A program made the position numbers and the translations under genes. From Peribacillus folii (GTDB lineage Bacteria; Bacillota; Bacilli; Bacillales; DSM-1321): 64,000 nt of DNA. Below are positions 1 to 9,602 of this stretch, in pieces. The notes beneath the pieces are model-generated. The model was not told the DNA's origin. It searched no databases and saw only the letters and a list, made by a program, of their open reading frames with translations. Every line of letters starts with the position of its first letter. The first letter of the stretch is position 1. The DNA lies in assembly GCF_030271255.1 (NCBI RefSeq), contig NZ_JASJOM010000002.1, positions 372,001 to 436,000 of the forward strand, written 5' to 3'.

Positions 1-1
1 T

Positions 2-1216
2 CGCTGGGTTAATCTCAAGCAGTTTATTAAATACTTCTCTAGATGTGGCTCTGTCTCCTTCTTCAATTAAAAAGAAACCGTAGTCTTCAAGGAAATCTTG
101 ATTGTTCTTGAATGAATTATATGCATTATGATAGCTGGTTAATGACTCTTTAAATTGTTCGGTGTGTTGGTAAGACACAGCAGCAATCCACTCAAACTGC
201 GGATCGTCCTCTCCATATCTCCTCACTTCACCGATGCACTCCAAGATATCATCATACCTTTCCTGATGCATATACAACTTCAAGAGGGTAAGTGCCGCCT
301 CCAGGTAGCCCGGATCAAGGGCAAGAGCTTCTTTGAATAAGTTTTCCGCTTCTTCATCGAGGCCGCTTTTCAAGGCTATCTTACCGCCGAAGAAATAAAG
401 CTCCTTGTTAAATTCATCAGCCTTGATTCCTTCTTTGACCGTTTTCAAGGCATTTTCCAAATCCTCGAGATGCTCATAACTCTTTGCCAAATATAAATAC
501 AAGGAATGATATTCATGATCCAATTCTTTCAGCTCGATGAATTTACGTACGGCCGTCTCATATAGGCCTGCCTGGTAAGCTGTGAATGCATACTCAAATA
601 ACGTGTTGATTTCAAGTCCATCCTCCAAGGCTTTTTCGAAATGCGGGAGGGCCTCCTCGAACTTACCGGAGCTGCTTAATGCTTCAGCAAGCCGCTGATG
701 GACATTGACTCCCGATATTTCCTGCTCATGCTCCAATACCCTTATGTAGTTTGCAATGGCTTCCTGATCCCTGCCTTGATGGAAAAACAGTTCACCAAGC
801 GCAAAATCAATGATGATCTCATCAGGCAGTATTTCCTTGGCTTTCAGCAATTTTCTTTCGCTGACCTCATCCATTCCCTGTAATTGGTATAGGTCCGCTT
901 CCAAAAGCAAAGCACTTGGATATACTTCATCATCTGCACTTACTTTTTCAAGCATCAACATCGCTTCATCTTCCTGGTCCATGTCGATCAAGATTTCGGC
1001 CAATGATACCATCAATTCGCCTTCATCTGGATACAATTCGAGGAGATGTTCAAACAGGTCTTTCGACTCCTCCACAAAACCAAGCTGAAGCATTTCTTCG
1101 GCCAGCAGCAAAATATCCTCCGCCGACTCTGATGATTTTATTCGATTTATATGTTTAAGAGCTTCTGTTAATTCCCCTTTTTTTAAATGCCGGATAACTT
1201 GTTCCACTGTATTCAT
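2..1216 (-). CDS. ypiA: TPR-repeat protein YpiA (partial, C-terminus outside window)
   Basis: An open frame runs from an ATG at 1216 to the left edge without a stop, so the C-terminal end is missing. The roughly 404 visible residues begin MNTVEQVIRHLKKGEL and are made of tandem helical repeats of TPR type, with the usual small/large pattern, for example GKFEEALPHFEKALEDG and GLDEEAENLFKEALALDPG. Its place just downstream of aroA matches ypiA of B. subtilis. An AAGGGAAGGAA stretch lies just upstream as ribosome binding site. TPR proteins act as protein-protein scaffolds; the partner of YpiA is not known to me. It is separated from aroA by a terminator and 356 bases, so it probably has its own promoter. 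Confidence 0.9.
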   Translation of the reverse strand, partial: MNTVEQVIRHLKKGELTEALKHINRIKSSESAEDILLLAEEMLQLGFVEESKDLFEHLLELYPDEGELMVSLAEILIDMDQEDEAMLMLEKVSADDEVYPSALLLEADLYQLQGMDEVSERKLLKAKEILPDEIIIDFALGELFFHQGRDQEAIANYIRVLEHEQEISGVNVHQRLAEALSSSGKFEEALPHFEKALEDGLEINTLFEYAFTAYQAGLYETAVRKFIELKELDHEYHSLYLYLAKSYEHLEDLENALKTVKEGIKADEFNKELYFFGGKIALKSGLDEEAENLFKEALALDPGYLEAALTLLKLYMHQERYDDILECIGEVRRYGEDDPQFEWIAAVSYQHTEQFKESLTSYHNAYNSFKNNQDFLEDYGFFLIEEGDRATSREVFNKLLEINPA

Positions 1217-1572
1217 TGCCGATTCCTTCCCTTTGCATGATAAACTGGTCTATGATTAAACACTCTCACGCGGTGATATCATATTTTTTTTCATCTCTTT
1301 TAATCGTGAGATGCCTGGTAAACAGTATTTCTTAGTTTACCATACTGCGGCCCTGTATTCCATTGATGAAGTCCCCTCCATTCTCATTAAAAAAAGGTTA
1401 CTAGTTAATTCTCCATGGTACGGTCAATCTCCTTTTTGATTCCAGGGCCCTTTTCATAAATTTCATGGTGGTTGAGAGGCATGGATGTTAGCGCTTTCAA
1501 TGTTTTCGAGTCCTAACAACGAAAATAAAAAAAGTTTACGGTCCCGTTATAGGGCCGTAAACTCTAGGTCAT
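1217..1572. other. Intergenic region ypiA-aroA with inverted repeats
   Basis: This gene-free stretch holds the aroA terminator and, closer to ypiA, several inverted repeats: TGGTAAAC at 1316-1323 against GTTTACCA at 1335-1342, TCTCACG at 1264-1270 against CGTGAGA at 1305-1311, and CATCTC at 1292-1297 against GAGATG at 1308-1313. The last two share bases and cannot form together. No convincing sigma-A promoter for ypiA was found by eye. Confidence 0.5.
1524..1563 (-). terminator. Intrinsic terminator after aroA
   Basis: GTTTACGGTCCC at 1534-1545 pairs with GGGCCGTAAAC at 1552-1562, and on the minus strand the stem is followed by a T-rich run (1525-1533). It closes the aro/his/tyr operon. Confidence 0.85.
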
Positions 1573-2859
1573 TCATTGTATCAAATGTGTCAAATGCTCA
1601 AAAAATTCAGGATAAGATACAGCAATCGCATCAGGATCGACAAGATCAACATCTCCATCCGTAATCAATGCTGCCACAGCGAGCATCATCCCGATGCGGT
1701 GATCTCCATGGCTTGTAACCGTCCCACCATTCAAGCTCTTGCGTCCATGGATGATCAATCCATCTGCTGTTGGTGTTATATCCGCCCCAAGGATCGAAAG
1801 TTCATTTGCCACCGTATCGATCCGATTAGTTTCTTTGACCTTCAGTTCTGCTGCATCCTTGATCGTCGTTACCCCTTCTGCCTGGGTTGCCAGGAGTGCA
1901 ATGACCGGGATTTCATCAATCAAGCGCGGAATCAGCTCACCGGAGATGGTCGTTCCCTTTAATCGTGAGCTCCTGACAGTGATATCCCCTGCTGGCTCGC
2001 CTCCGCTCGTCTTCTTCTCGATCGTGATGTCTGCTCCCATCGCTTTCATGACTTCGAGGATTCCAGTCCTTGTCGGATTAAGGCCGACATTCTTTAAGAC
2101 CACTTCACTATTTTTTGTGATTGCTGCTGCCACCAAGAAGAAGGCGGCCGAAGAAATATCTCCGGGCACATGTACGGTAGTTCCTTTGAAAACCTGATTA
2201 CCGCCTACTTTAATGGTATGGCCATCCTTTTCGATCTTCCCGCCAAACGCCTGAATCATGCGTTCGGTGTGATCACGGGTCTCTTCCGGTTCAACGATGA
2301 TCGTTTCACCTTCGGACTGCAAGCCAGCCAAGATTATCGCCGATTTGACCTGCGCACTAGCTACAGGCAATTCATAGCGGATCCCTTCAAGCTTGCCACC
2401 CCTAATGAAAATCGGGGTATACTCCGCCCCTTTTCGGCCATCAATCACAGCTCCCATCTGACGGAGCGGGTTCACTACCCTCGTCATTGGGCGTTTGGCT
2501 ATTGATTCATCCCCGGTCAAAATGGCCGAGAAATCTTGTCCTGCCAATATACCCGTCATCAATCGGATTGTCGTCCCTGAATTGCCGACATCGAGCACTT
2601 CTTTAGGTTCTGTTAATCCTTTGAGGCCTTTACCCTCGATACGGACACGTTTCCCTTCCTGTTCAATTTCGATGCCAAGCTGCATAAAACACGAAATCGT
2701 GCTTAAGCAATCGGCTCCCGGAAGAAAATTAGTGACGACCGTTTCACCTTCGGCAAGTGCCCCGAACATGATCGAGCGATGCGAAATGGACTTGTCCCCT
2801 GGTATGTCTATCGAACCACGCAATGATTGGATATCCGTTTGTAATTTTTTTGTTTTCAT
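1573..2859 (-). CDS. aroA: 3-phosphoshikimate 1-carboxyvinyltransferase (EPSP synthase)
   Basis: Transfers the enolpyruvyl group of PEP to shikimate-3-phosphate, the sixth step of the shikimate pathway, in the cytoplasm. The 428 residues are full length. Visible substrate-site motifs are GDKSISHR (from residue 21), GNSGTTIR (92-99), SAQVK (168-172) and RDHTE (195-199). GDK, SAQxK and RxHxE are the pattern of the class II enzymes, which include the B. subtilis protein (called AroE there) and are less sensitive to glyphosate; sensitivity here is inference only. It follows tyrA with a 21-base gap, is the last gene of the operon, and is followed by a terminator. Confidence 0.97.
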   Translation of the reverse strand: MKTKKLQTDIQSLRGSIDIPGDKSISHRSIMFGALAEGETVVTNFLPGADCLSTISCFMQLGIEIEQEGKRVRIEGKGLKGLTEPKEVLDVGNSGTTIRLMTGILAGQDFSAILTGDESIAKRPMTRVVNPLRQMGAVIDGRKGAEYTPIFIRGGKLEGIRYELPVASAQVKSAIILAGLQSEGETIIVEPEETRDHTERMIQAFGGKIEKDGHTIKVGGNQVFKGTTVHVPGDISSAAFFLVAAAITKNSEVVLKNVGLNPTRTGILEVMKAMGADITIEKKTSGGEPAGDITVRSSRLKGTTISGELIPRLIDEIPVIALLATQAEGVTTIKDAAELKVKETNRIDTVANELSILGADITPTADGLIIHGRKSLNGGTVTSHGDHRIGMMLAVAALITDGDVDLVDPDAIAVSYPEFFEHLTHLIQ

Positions 2860-2880
2860 GCTACTTCCTTTCCCCTGTCA

Positions 2881-3984
2881 TCAGGCCAGGATCGTTTCAT
2901 AATCTGAATGCCTGGAGATACATTCCGCTGCTTTAATGCGGTCAACATCCGTTTGGAAGCTAATGACCAAAACACCGTATATCTCTTCCCTGGTTTCTAT
3001 GATTCTTATGTTCGTTATGCTGATTCCCTCTTGTGCCAAATATCCAGTAATTTCTGAAATGATACCTGCATAATCCGGTATATCGATATATAAATCATAA
3101 AAGGCTGGTATGGCGCCTTTGGCATGGGTCGGCAAATCATCCCTGAAAACCTTGGCATCCGCAAAGAATCGAAGAATTTCATCACTATCTTCATTCTCCA
3201 CCAGTCCTTTTACATGCTCCATTTCAGCAAGCCAATCATTCATCAATTCAAGCAAAACATTCCGATTATGCAACAAAATATCACGCCACATTTCCGGACT
3301 GCTTGAAGCAATCCTTGTGATATCACGAAAACCACCGGCCGCTAGCCTGGAAATCAATTTATTTTCCTTGCTATAATTTTCTGCCTGCTTTACAAGACCT
3401 GACGCGACAATATGCGGAAAATGACTGACGACCCCCGTTAGCTTATCATGCATGGCAGGCGTGACGACCAAAAAGTTCGCTCTTGTCCCTCTTAGCCATT
3501 CCTTTAGCTGTTCCACTTTTTTCTCCTCGATCGAGTCTCCCGGGGTAAGCAAATAGAACGCATGCTCAAACAAATGCAGCTTGGCCGCTCCTGCGCCGCT
3601 TTTATGTGAACCAGCCATAGGGTGCCCCCCGATGAAGGCCACCCCTTTATCTATCAATGGTTTTGCTGCCTTTACGACTGAATCCTTCGTACTTCCCGCA
3701 TCAGATATGAGGACGTCACTTTTTAAATTCATTTCAGCTAATCGTGCTAAAATCTTTACCGTCTCATCGACAGGCACCGCAATAAGGATCAAATCAGCCT
3801 CACATGCCCCCGCTTCCAAAGTGGATACGGATTCATCTATCGTCCCCAACAGCATCGAAAGCTGAATATTCTTTTCACTTATATCCGTACCAATTATCAC
3901 CGCTTCAGGATGTGCATGGCGGACAGCCTTGGCCAACGATCCTCCAATCAGCCCCAGACCTATTACGAAAACCTTTCCCTTCAC
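2881..3984 (-). CDS. tyrA: Prephenate dehydrogenase with C-terminal ACT domain
   Basis: Oxidatively decarboxylates prephenate to 4-hydroxyphenylpyruvate with NAD, committing chorismate to tyrosine. The N-terminal Rossmann fold shows GLGLIGGS (residues 9-16). The middle has the HPMAGSHKSG segment of the prephenate site. The last 70 or so residues, beginning near AFYDLYIDIPDYAG, form an ACT domain of the kind used for amino-acid feedback. The 367-residue length is normal for Bacillus. It sits between hisC and aroA, so the HisC product, which also transaminates aromatic keto acids, acts next to it in the pathway. Confidence 0.97.
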   Translation of the reverse strand: MKGKVFVIGLGLIGGSLAKAVRHAHPEAVIIGTDISEKNIQLSMLLGTIDESVSTLEAGACEADLILIAVPVDETVKILARLAEMNLKSDVLISDAGSTKDSVVKAAKPLIDKGVAFIGGHPMAGSHKSGAGAAKLHLFEHAFYLLTPGDSIEEKKVEQLKEWLRGTRANFLVVTPAMHDKLTGVVSHFPHIVASGLVKQAENYSKENKLISRLAAGGFRDITRIASSSPEMWRDILLHNRNVLLELMNDWLAEMEHVKGLVENEDSDEILRFFADAKVFRDDLPTHAKGAIPAFYDLYIDIPDYAGIISEITGYLAQEGISITNIRIIETREEIYGVLVISFQTDVDRIKAAECISRHSDYETILA

Positions 3985-4031
3985 TCTTCTCTCCCCCGCA
4001 TCCTTAAAGCTCCATAGAGTTTGATAACACG

Positions 4032-5144
4032 TTAAAGCAGCGTATCAGAAGGAGAATCAACTTCGTTCAAGAACGTTTTGATGGCATTGATCATTCCTTC
4101 ATTTTCCTCCGTAGAACCAATCGTTATCCTTAGGCTGGTAGGAAAACCGAAGCCTTTCCCACTCCTTGCAATATAGCCCCGCTCAAGTAAATATTGAAAC
4201 ACCACATCGGCATCCTGTTCAAAGTGGATAAAAATGAAATTGCCTTGTGACGGGTAATAAGCTAAGTTTTCCTCATCGCAGAATTCATAGTATTGCTTGA
4301 GGCCTTTTTGATTTTCATCCTTGCATTTTTCAATGAAAGCCTGATCTTCCAAAGCGACGATAGCGATATTCTGTGCGAAGGTGTTGACATTGAATGGTTC
4401 GCGCGATGGGTCCAGCTTCTGAATGATATCTTCATCGGCCAAGCCGTATCCAACTCTGAAGCTGGCAAGACCATATATCTTCGAGAATGTGCGAAGGATG
4501 ATCAAATTTTTGAAAGTATTGATCCATTGGTTCGTCCTTGGGTAATCCTCAGCGGTTGCATATTCACAATATGCTTCATCCAGTACGATAAGGACATCTT
4601 CAGGCACTTTTTCGATGAAGGATAATAAGTCCTTTTCCGGAATGTATTTTCCTGTTGGGTTATTAGGTGTACATAACCAGACGACCGCGGTTTTTTCATC
4701 TATTGCCTTCAGCATGCCTTCCAAATCATGTGCACCCTCATGATGGGGAACTTCCCTGACTTCTGCACCTTCAAGCGTAGCATTATGACGGTATTGCGAG
4801 AAGGTGCCCGTTGCCATGACCGTATTCTTTCCTGCTCCCAATAGACTTCTGGAAATGATTTGAATGTTTTCATCGGAGCCATTGCCAAAGATAAGCTGAG
4901 TTTGCTTCACGCCCGTATGCTTTGCCACTGCTTCTCTGAGCATCGTTGCATAGCCATCCGGATAGATGGCAAAGGAATGGGTTGAATTCCTGACGGATTC
5001 CTTGACCTTTTCGGAGCACCCGAACGGATTTTCGTTGGACGCCAGTTTCGTGATTTTTTCGAGACCGTACAATTTCTTCACTTCATCTGTGGACTTTCCC
5101 GGTTGGTAAGATTTCAAGGAAAGGACAGCTTCATTCCATTTCAT
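4032..5144 (-). CDS. hisC: Histidinol-phosphate / aromatic amino acid aminotransferase
   Basis: PLP-dependent fold-type I aminotransferase. In Bacillus it serves histidine synthesis and also the last step of tyrosine and phenylalanine synthesis, which fits its place between aroH and tyrA. The PLP lysine is in TFSKIYGLASFRVGYG (about residue 222), and LDEAYCEY carries the cofactor aspartate and tyrosine. The frame could open at a GTG three codons earlier, but AGAGG is spaced correctly only for the ATG at 5144, giving 370 residues. A TATACT with an upstream TG lies at 5197-5205, so the gene probably has its own internal promoter. In B. subtilis trpA lies upstream; here aroH does. Confidence 0.95.
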   Translation of the reverse strand: MKWNEAVLSLKSYQPGKSTDEVKKLYGLEKITKLASNENPFGCSEKVKESVRNSTHSFAIYPDGYATMLREAVAKHTGVKQTQLIFGNGSDENIQIISRSLLGAGKNTVMATGTFSQYRHNATLEGAEVREVPHHEGAHDLEGMLKAIDEKTAVVWLCTPNNPTGKYIPEKDLLSFIEKVPEDVLIVLDEAYCEYATAEDYPRTNQWINTFKNLIILRTFSKIYGLASFRVGYGLADEDIIQKLDPSREPFNVNTFAQNIAIVALEDQAFIEKCKDENQKGLKQYYEFCDEENLAYYPSQGNFIFIHFEQDADVVFQYLLERGYIARSGKGFGFPTSLRITIGSTEENEGMINAIKTFLNEVDSPSDTLL

Positions 5145-5169
5145 GTCGATCACCTCTATAATTTTTTAT

Positions 5170-5189
5170 CACTTTAAAGCCAGAAAGTG
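5170..5189. promoter_or_regulatory. Inverted repeat CACTTT-N8-AAAGTG in the hisC leader
   Basis: CACTTT at 5170-5175 and AAAGTG at 5184-5189 lie between the putative hisC -10 element and its ribosome binding site. The same half-sites, fused without a spacer, occur in the aroC leader at 7896-7907. Operator function is inference. Confidence 0.35.
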
Positions 5190-5196
5190 TGAGAAT

Positions 5197-5205
5197 AGTA
5201 TAACA
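5197..5205 (-). promoter_or_regulatory. Extended -10 promoter element before hisC
   Basis: On the minus strand TGTTATACT supplies TG plus a TATACT -10 box about 55 bases upstream of the hisC start. No good -35 box is visible, as is common for extended -10 promoters. It would let hisC-tyrA-aroA be made apart from aroCBH. Confidence 0.45.
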
Positions 5206-5227
5206 TATTCCTTTAGCGCCGTACGCC

Positions 5228-5596
5228 TTAAACCTTTTTTACGAGATCTGGCCGTAATGCAATGGCCCCTGCCTGATAGATATGCTTTATTTCTTCTTGC
5301 GATTTCGCTGTATTGACATGAATCATGACACGGATGCAGAATGGCAGGGAGTTGTTCACAGGTATCTCCCTCATGCATGTTACCGGCACATAGGTCCAGC
5401 CCTCGAATTTCCTCAAGGCTTTGGCAGGGAACACCGAACGGATTTCATCCGTAGCTGAAAAAAATACGGATGCAACCGTGTCAGGGTCAATCTCATTGAC
5501 CTGGATGATTTCCGCCATCAACTTTTCGGCGGCGGAAATCACTTCCGCTTCTGTGTCTTTTTCAACTGTAGTGGCTCCTCTTATTCCTCTTATCAC
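5228..5596 (-). CDS. aroH: Chorismate mutase, AroH class
   Basis: Rearranges chorismate to prephenate. At 122 residues it has the size and sequence of the trimeric Bacillus AroH fold, opening MIRGIRGATTVEKD and including the active-site region FFSATDEI and the conserved CMREIPV. The start codon is GTG at 5596, behind GGGGGAA. It lies 25 bases after aroB. The next gene is hisC; the trpEDCFBA block of B. subtilis is absent. Confidence 0.96.
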   Translation of the reverse strand: MIRGIRGATTVEKDTEAEVISAAEKLMAEIIQVNEIDPDTVASVFFSATDEIRSVFPAKALRKFEGWTYVPVTCMREIPVNNSLPFCIRVMIHVNTAKSQEEIKHIYQAGAIALRPDLVKKV

Positions 5597-5621
5597 ACAC
5601 AGTTCCCCCTTTTCCTTTAAT

Positions 5622-6701
5622 TTATTTCATTTCAGTCATTTCTTCTATCAGCTCAGAGTCGGCTATATCTTCTAAGATTGGGAACCCTACCTGATTTAGC
5701 AACACAAAGGTAGCTGCATCATTGACTGATTTTTTGTCTGTTTTCATTAAATTAAGTAATGCTGCAAATTCAAGGCGGTCGGGAATGGTTATTTGGTAGC
5801 CTAAACGAGACACCCAACCGATGAAATCCTGGAGGTCAAAATCGAGACCCCTTTTTTTCTTGCTCAGTTTAAGAGCATACACCATGCCGATTAAAATCGA
5901 TTCTCCATGTGTAAAGTTTCCATAGCCCATGGACCCCTCCACGGCATGTCCAAGTGTATGTCCAAAATTCAAAAACGCCCGAACGCCCAATTCTTTTTCA
6001 TCTTCTTCGACAATTGCCGCTTTAATGGCGATTCCCTTTGTAATCATTGTCAGGAATTGCTCATCAGTAATATCATTCAAATCTACAATATTCGTCTTTA
6101 ACCAACGATAAAAGTCATTATCAGCAATAAGGGAATGCTTGATCACTTCAGCAAAGCCCGACCTCAATTCCTGCAGCGGCAGAGTTTGTAAAAAGTCCAG
6201 ATCATAAATAACCGCTTCAGGCTGATGAAAGGCCCCAATCATATTTTTGCCTAGGGGATGATTGATGGCGACCTTGCCACCCACGGCACTATCGTGGGCG
6301 AGCAAAGTCGTCGGGATCTGGATGAATGGGATGCCCCTCATGAATGTGGCTGCCACGAATCCAGCCAAATCACCGACTGCACCGCCGCCTAGGGCAATGA
6401 TCAATGATTTGCGATTGAGCTTCCGGGATAGACAATAGCCTTGGCATTCATAAAACACTTCGAATGTTTTCGCATGCTCCCCTTTAGGCACGATATGCTG
6501 CAGGACCGGTTTTCCGGTCTTGATCAATGCATGTTTCACGGTTTGCAAATGCAGCTCCGCTACCTTCTCATCGGTTATGATCAAAATCTTGTTTACGTAA
6601 TTGAATTCATCCATTATCAATTCCGGCAATTCCTGTATGGCCTTCTTACCGATCAAGACAGGATACTGTTTGGAGGCGGTTTTTATTTGGATGGATTCCA
6701 T
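5622..6701 (-). CDS. aroB: 3-dehydroquinate synthase
   Basis: Converts DAHP to 3-dehydroquinate, the second shikimate-pathway step, with NAD and a divalent metal. Family motifs are GGGAVGDLAGFVAATFMRG and TTLLAHDSAVGGK near residues 105-155, and metal-ligand segments with EVIKH and NFGHTLGHAVE. The 359-residue length is normal. It starts 3 bases after the aroC stop, so the two are almost certainly translated from one message. Confidence 0.97.
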   Translation of the reverse strand: MESIQIKTASKQYPVLIGKKAIQELPELIMDEFNYVNKILIITDEKVAELHLQTVKHALIKTGKPVLQHIVPKGEHAKTFEVFYECQGYCLSRKLNRKSLIIALGGGAVGDLAGFVAATFMRGIPFIQIPTTLLAHDSAVGGKVAINHPLGKNMIGAFHQPEAVIYDLDFLQTLPLQELRSGFAEVIKHSLIADNDFYRWLKTNIVDLNDITDEQFLTMITKGIAIKAAIVEEDEKELGVRAFLNFGHTLGHAVEGSMGYGNFTHGESILIGMVYALKLSKKKRGLDFDLQDFIGWVSRLGYQITIPDRLEFAALLNLMKTDKKSVNDAATFVLLNQVGFPILEDIADSELIEEMTEMK

Positions 6702-6704
6702 CTA

Positions 6705-7877
6705 CTAAAACCCCTTTACGTCTTCCCGATACGACCTTATGTATTCCGCTAACTGCTCATAACGGTCGGAAGGGAATTGATCGACGATGGCAGCTGCAAG
6801 CTCCCATGCCACTACCGCCTCGGCAACTACTGCCGCTGCAGGAACTGCACAACTATCGGAACGCTCGACACTTGCTTCGAACACTTCTTTCGTATCAATA
6901 TCAACACTTTTCAATGGTTTATATAAAGTCGGGATCGGCTTCATTACACCACGAACAACAATTGGCATTCCGGTGGTCATTCCGCCTTCAAAGCCTCCAA
7001 GGCGGTTGGTTTTCCGGTAGTAACCGCGCTCTTCATCCCAGGCGATTTCATCATGGACATCACTGCCGAAGCGATGTGCCGCTTCAAATCCAAGTCCTAT
7101 CTCTACCCCTTTAAATGCATTGATGCTCATGATTGCCCCAGCAAGTTTTGCATCAAGCTTACGGTCATAATGTACATAACTTCCTACACCAACAGGCATT
7201 CCTTCAACAATGACCTCCACGATGCCGCCGATGGAATCTCCTTTTTGTTTCGCTTCATCAATGGCATCCTTCATCTGCTGCTCGACGTTTTTATCGAAAC
7301 ATCTAACTGAAGATTCCTCTGTCACTTGCTGCAGTTGCTGAATTGTTTCGTATGCTGGCGGTTCTGCCTTCACTCCGCCTATTTCCAAAACATGCGAGGC
7401 CACTTCAATCCCCAATAATGACAAGAGTTTTTTAGCTACGGCACCTGCCGCTACCCTTACAGTCGTTTCACGGGCCGATGACCGTTCCAAAACGTTTCTC
7501 AAATCGCGGTGTCCATATTTGATCCCGCCGTTCAAATCGGCATGTCCCGGGCGAGGACGTGTGATTTTACGTTTGATTTCTTCAGCCTCTTCCTCTGAAA
7601 GACCTTCACTTCCCATGATCTTTGTCCAATGCTTCCAGTCGTCATTCTCGACCACTAAAGCCACCGGTGAACCTAATGTATAACCATGTCTGATCCCCGC
7701 GGATATAAAAGCCTGATCCTTTTCGATCTGCATCCTGCGGCCACGGCCATGCCCTTTTTGCCGGCGTCCCAGTTCTTCATTGATATCTTCATTCGTAATC
7801 GGCATTCCAGCCGGTAATCCCTCAATAATTGTAGTTAGCTGCGGACCATGTGATTCTCCCGCTGTTAAGTATCTCAT
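6705..7877 (-). CDS. aroC: Chorismate synthase
   Basis: Makes chorismate from EPSP using reduced FMN; called aroF in B. subtilis. The protein starts [15 protein letters not shown] and shows [10 protein letters not shown] and [17 protein letters not shown], the flavin and phosphate binding region of the family. A longer frame opens 14 codons upstream, but GGGGG lies correctly for the ATG at 7877, giving 390 residues. cheR and ndk lie upstream as in B. subtilis. The 5' leader contains the perfect 12-base palindrome CACTTTAAAGTG. Confidence 0.97.
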   Translation of the reverse strand: MRYLTAGESHGPQLTTIIEGLPAGMPITNEDINEELGRRQKGHGRGRRMQIEKDQAFISAGIRHGYTLGSPVALVVENDDWKHWTKIMGSEGLSEEEAEEIKRKITRPRPGHADLNGGIKYGHRDLRNVLERSSARETTVRVAAGAVAKKLLSLLGIEVASHVLEIGGVKAEPPAYETIQQLQQVTEESSVRCFDKNVEQQMKDAIDEAKQKGDSIGGIVEVIVEGMPVGVGSYVHYDRKLDAKLAGAIMSINAFKGVEIGLGFEAAHRFGSDVHDEIAWDEERGYYRKTNRLGGFEGGMTTGMPIVVRGVMKPIPTLYKPLKSVDIDTKEVFEASVERSDSCAVPAAAVVAEAVVAWELAAAIVDQFPSDRYEQLAEYIRSYREDVKGF

Positions 7878-7895
7878 CTTCCAGCCCCCTTTTAG

Positions 7896-7907
7896 CACTT
7901 TAAAGTG
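7896..7907. promoter_or_regulatory. Perfect palindrome CACTTTAAAGTG in the aroC leader
   Basis: A 12-base perfect palindrome lies just upstream of the aroC ribosome binding site. The half-sites recur in the hisC leader (5170-5189). It may bind a repressor; the protein is unknown. Confidence 0.35.
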
Positions 7908-8132
7908 TATATGTATCAATATACCACAATTTTATTCAATGTGGGTATACGTAAACCTAAAAACCTTTTTGCACGTTGAATTTATTCATTATTCATTTTA
8001 TTTTACATCTTCTCCGACATTTTCGATATAGTTTAATCCATCTCGTAATGGCCTGCGGCATCATTGATCTTTTTCCAGGCAGGAAAAAGAGACTGGATGC
8101 CTATGCACCAACAGTCCCTTATGGATAAGCAT

Positions 8133-8906
8133 TCACTTTTTTTGATAAAAAAATGTGTCGATCGTTTCAAATTGATAGTTTGCAGGCGTGAATATTTGCT
8201 CTGTACTTCCGACAAAAAACACCCCGCCGCCAACCAGCGATGCACTGAACTTTTCATACAATAAATGTTTTGCTTCTTCGGTAAAGTATATTAACACATT
8301 GCGGCAAACGACCATATCAAATCCCTGCTCAAAGTGATCCGCAAGAAGGTTGTGCTGCTTGAATGTGACCCTCTTCTTGATTTCATCCGAAACGCGGTAA
8401 AATCCCTCTTCTTTTTGAAAGTACTTCCTTTTCATTTCTTCAGGCACTTCATTCAAGGACCTTTCTGGGTACACTCCCAAATTCGCGCGCGCCAAAACAT
8501 TTACATCTAAATCCGTTGCCAATATCTCTATTTGGCTAAGTGGAACGAGATTCGATAATATCATTGCAATCGTATACGGTTCTTCCCCCGTTGAACAGGC
8601 TGCACTCCAAATTTTCAGCTTTTTTTTGCTTCCCAATATTCCAGGCAGGATTTTTTGCTCGAGCACTTCCCATCTTTTCGCATTTCTATAAAATTCAGAA
8701 ACATTGATGGTCATCCTATCCAAAAACTCATTCAAAACGCCGGGATTGGCTTGGATGTCTTTAAAGTATGCACCAAATGAATGATACCCTCTTTTTTCGT
8801 ATAAGGAGGTCAGTCGCCTTTTCATTTGCCCTTCCTTATATAATGCCAAATCGATGCCTGTCAGCATCTTGATATTCCGAATAAACGCTTCATATTCTTG
8901 AGGCAT
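8133..8906 (-). CDS. cheR: Chemotaxis protein methyltransferase CheR
   Basis: Methylates glutamates of chemoreceptors with S-adenosylmethionine during adaptation. The N-terminal helical CheR_N domain (about residues 1-80, with MKRRLTSLYEKRGYHSF) is followed by the methyltransferase domain with WSAACSTGEEPYTIAM, DLDVNVLARA and CRNVLIYF. Upstream in-frame codons exist to 8972, but AGGGGAG supports the ATG at 8906. That gives 257 residues, the size of B. subtilis CheR. It lies between ndk and aroC, the standard Bacillus place. Confidence 0.95.
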   Translation of the reverse strand: MPQEYEAFIRNIKMLTGIDLALYKEGQMKRRLTSLYEKRGYHSFGAYFKDIQANPGVLNEFLDRMTINVSEFYRNAKRWEVLEQKILPGILGSKKKLKIWSAACSTGEEPYTIAMILSNLVPLSQIEILATDLDVNVLARANLGVYPERSLNEVPEEMKRKYFQKEEGFYRVSDEIKKRVTFKQHNLLADHFEQGFDMVVCRNVLIYFTEEAKHLLYEKFSASLVGGGVFFVGSTEQIFTPANYQFETIDTFFYQKK

Positions 8907-8990
8907 TCCAACGACTCCCCTGCACATATTAATTTTAAAAATAGTTCTTCTATATATATCGGAGAATGGCATTTTTTCTTTAAATGCTCA

Positions 8991-9036
8991 AAATAAAAAA
9001 GCGGAATCCGTCGCATGAGGGCGATGAAATCCGCTT
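8991..9036 (-). terminator. Intrinsic terminator after ndk
   Basis: AAGCGGA at 8999-9005 pairs with TCCGCTT at 9030-9036, with further inner pairing; on the minus strand a run of six T follows the stem. Confidence 0.75.
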
Positions 9037-9059
9037 AATCATTCATTTCAATCTATTAA

Positions 9060-9506
9060 TTAATAAACCCACTCATTAACAAGTTTTGAATACTCAACAA
9101 GTTCTTCTTCTTTGAAGAATAAACCGATTTCACGTACAGCGCTTTCAGCTGAATCTGATCCGTGAATGATATTCTTGCCGACTGTTACAGCGAAATCACC
9201 GCGAATAGTTGCTGCAGCTGCATCTTTAGGGTTAGTAGAACCCATCATTTGACGTGCAGTCGCGATTACATTTTCACCTTCCCAAACCATTGCGAAGACA
9301 GGGCCTGATGTGATGAAGTCCACCAATTCGCCAAAGAAAGGACGTTCTTTATGCTCGCCATAATGCTGCTCAGCCAATTCCTGAGAAATGACCATCAATT
9401 TTGCCCCTGCAAGCAGGAAGCCTTTTTTTTCAAAACGGGAAACGATTTCACCGATTAGATTGCGTTGTACGCCGTCAGGCTTAACCATTAAAAATGTTCT
9501 TTCCAT
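9060..9506 (-). CDS. ndk: Nucleoside diphosphate kinase
   Basis: Exchanges the gamma phosphate between nucleoside triphosphates and diphosphates through a phosphohistidine. The active-site segment [12 protein letters not shown] carries the histidine, and the N-terminus [16 protein letters not shown] is typical. The frame extends to a GTG three codons upstream, but that GTG overlaps the AGGAG ribosome binding site, so the ATG at 9506 is chosen (148 residues). Confidence 0.97.
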   Translation of the reverse strand: MERTFLMVKPDGVQRNLIGEIVSRFEKKGFLLAGAKLMVISQELAEQHYGEHKERPFFGELVDFITSGPVFAMVWEGENVIATARQMMGSTNPKDAAAATIRGDFAVTVGKNIIHGSDSAESAVREIGLFFKEEELVEYSKLVNEWVY

Positions 9507-9602
9507 TATTGTCACTCCTAATATGTATCATTATTATTTGCCTATATAAGGCAATCCTTTTAGAATATTACCATTGTTTGAGCAGTTTCGCAACTGCAAG
9601 TA

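Noticed and set aside
5145..5227. TRAP binding site in the aroH-hisC gap
   Set aside because: No series of (G/U)AG triplets with regular two- or three-base spacers is present on the minus strand.
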